Shown here in pieces: positions 63,607 through 64,000 of a stretch of 64,000 nt of DNA (positions within the stretch are counted from its first letter, which is position 1; each line of letters opens with the position of its first letter). The position numbers and the translations under genes are program-made. This stretch comes from Actinoallomurus bryophytorum (lineage in GTDB: Bacteria > Actinomycetota > Actinomycetes > Streptosporangiales > Streptosporangiaceae): NCBI RefSeq assembly GCF_006716425.1, contig NZ_VFOZ01000002.1:186001-250000 (forward strand), written 5' to 3'. A model generated the notes under the pieces. That model had not been told where the DNA came from and ran no database searches. It saw nothing but the letters and a program-made list of their open reading frames with translations.

Positions 63607-64000
63607 ATGGACCTGGCCGGGCTGACCGCCATCGACGTGCACACGCACGCGGAGGTGTCCTCACGCGGCGGCACCTCCCTCGACGATGCCCTGCACGAGG
63701 CGTCCAGCGCGTACTTCAAGATCGACAGCGCGGCGCGCAGGCCGACCCTCCAGGAGATGGCGGCCTACTACCGCGAACGCAAGATGGCCGCCGTGGTGTT
63801 CACCGTGGACGCCGAGCACGCCACCGGCAACGCGCCGGTGCCCAACGAGGAGGTCGCCGAAGCGGCCGCGGCCAACCCCGACGTCCTGATCCCCTTCGCC
63901 TCGATCGACCCGTTCAAGGGCAGGGCCGGGGTACGGCAGGCGCGCCGGCTGGTCGAGCAGTACGGCGTGAAGGGGTTCAAGTTCCACCCCAGCATCCAGG
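63607..64000 (+). CDS. Amidohydrolase family protein, 5' part
   Basis: ATG 63607 starts 1 bp after the SDR stop. The metal-binding AIDVHTHAEV is near residue 10, and the second barrel strand YGVKGFKFHP is near residue 125. ACMS-decarboxylase/amidohydrolase-2-like, probably a decarboxylase or hydrolase in the same catabolic operon. The 3' end lies beyond the window. Confidence 0.85.
   Translation, partial: MDLAGLTAIDVHTHAEVSSRGGTSLDDALHEASSAYFKIDSAARRPTLQEMAAYYRERKMAAVVFTVDAEHATGNAPVPNEEVAEAAAANPDVLIPFASIDPFKGRAGVRQARRLVEQYGVKGFKFHPSIQ

Overview
This is a high-GC, GC3-biased stretch with GTG starts, many ATGA/GTGA overlaps and GntR/TetR/MarR/PaaX regulators. It fits a filamentous actinomycete chromosome (Actinomycetota, perhaps Streptosporangiales-like; the order is inference). 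No rRNA, tRNA, CRISPR array or replication origin was seen.

Layout. 1-2.8 kb: the 3' part of fumC, a CheY-like response regulator and a decayed GAF/P-loop activator. 2.8-9.6 kb: a hydroxy-acid catabolism locus around a GntR regulator. Leftward run an MFS carrier, a D-2-hydroxyacid dehydrogenase that reads without a stop into an AtuA-like protein, and DUF4387. Rightward run a tartrate/isopropylmalate-type dehydrogenase and a HAD phosphatase. 9.6-12.6 kb: a secreted alpha/beta hydrolase, a P450 and an unknown protein.

12.7-32.8 kb looks like a genomic island. It is bounded by two near-identical ~38-bp direct repeats and littered with broken transposases (IS630, IS1634, IS982, IS1380, IS3/IS481-like, IS5, IS701) and truncated host genes. 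Inside it sits an intact, apparently undescribed class I lanthipeptide cluster (15.6-24.6 kb). A full-length LanB and a LanC are divergent from a 70-aa precursor, a second LanC, a one-piece ABC exporter and a JmjC/cupin oxygenase. The shared promoter region carries tandem 11-bp repeats. Carbonic anhydrase, an alpha/beta hydrolase and two uncharacterised proteins are the other intact island genes.

32.9-49.5 kb is ordinary accessory metabolism: TetR, a methyltransferase, an acyl-CoA dehydrogenase convergent with a CoA ligase, MarR with an MFS exporter, DUF1330, SRPBCC, OsmC, enoyl-CoA hydratase with an HSL-type esterase, a PuuD-like protein lacking its cysteine nucleophile, a flavohaemoglobin-like reductase, another exporter and an SDR. 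49.5-57 kb holds a secreted DUF642-like protein, a ~170-bp minisatellite, a LURP-one protein, a membrane protein with TetR, an EACC1-like protein, an acyl-ACP desaturase, a STAS protein, a membrane desaturase with an internal in-frame deletion, and a cold-shock gene with a structured leader and a strong terminator. 57-64 kb is a PaaX regulator divergent from a tightly overlapping branched-chain-type ABC uptake operon (SBP, two ATPases, two permeases), followed by an SDR and an amidohydrolase cut by the window end. It is likely a carboxylate or aromatic uptake and catabolic operon.
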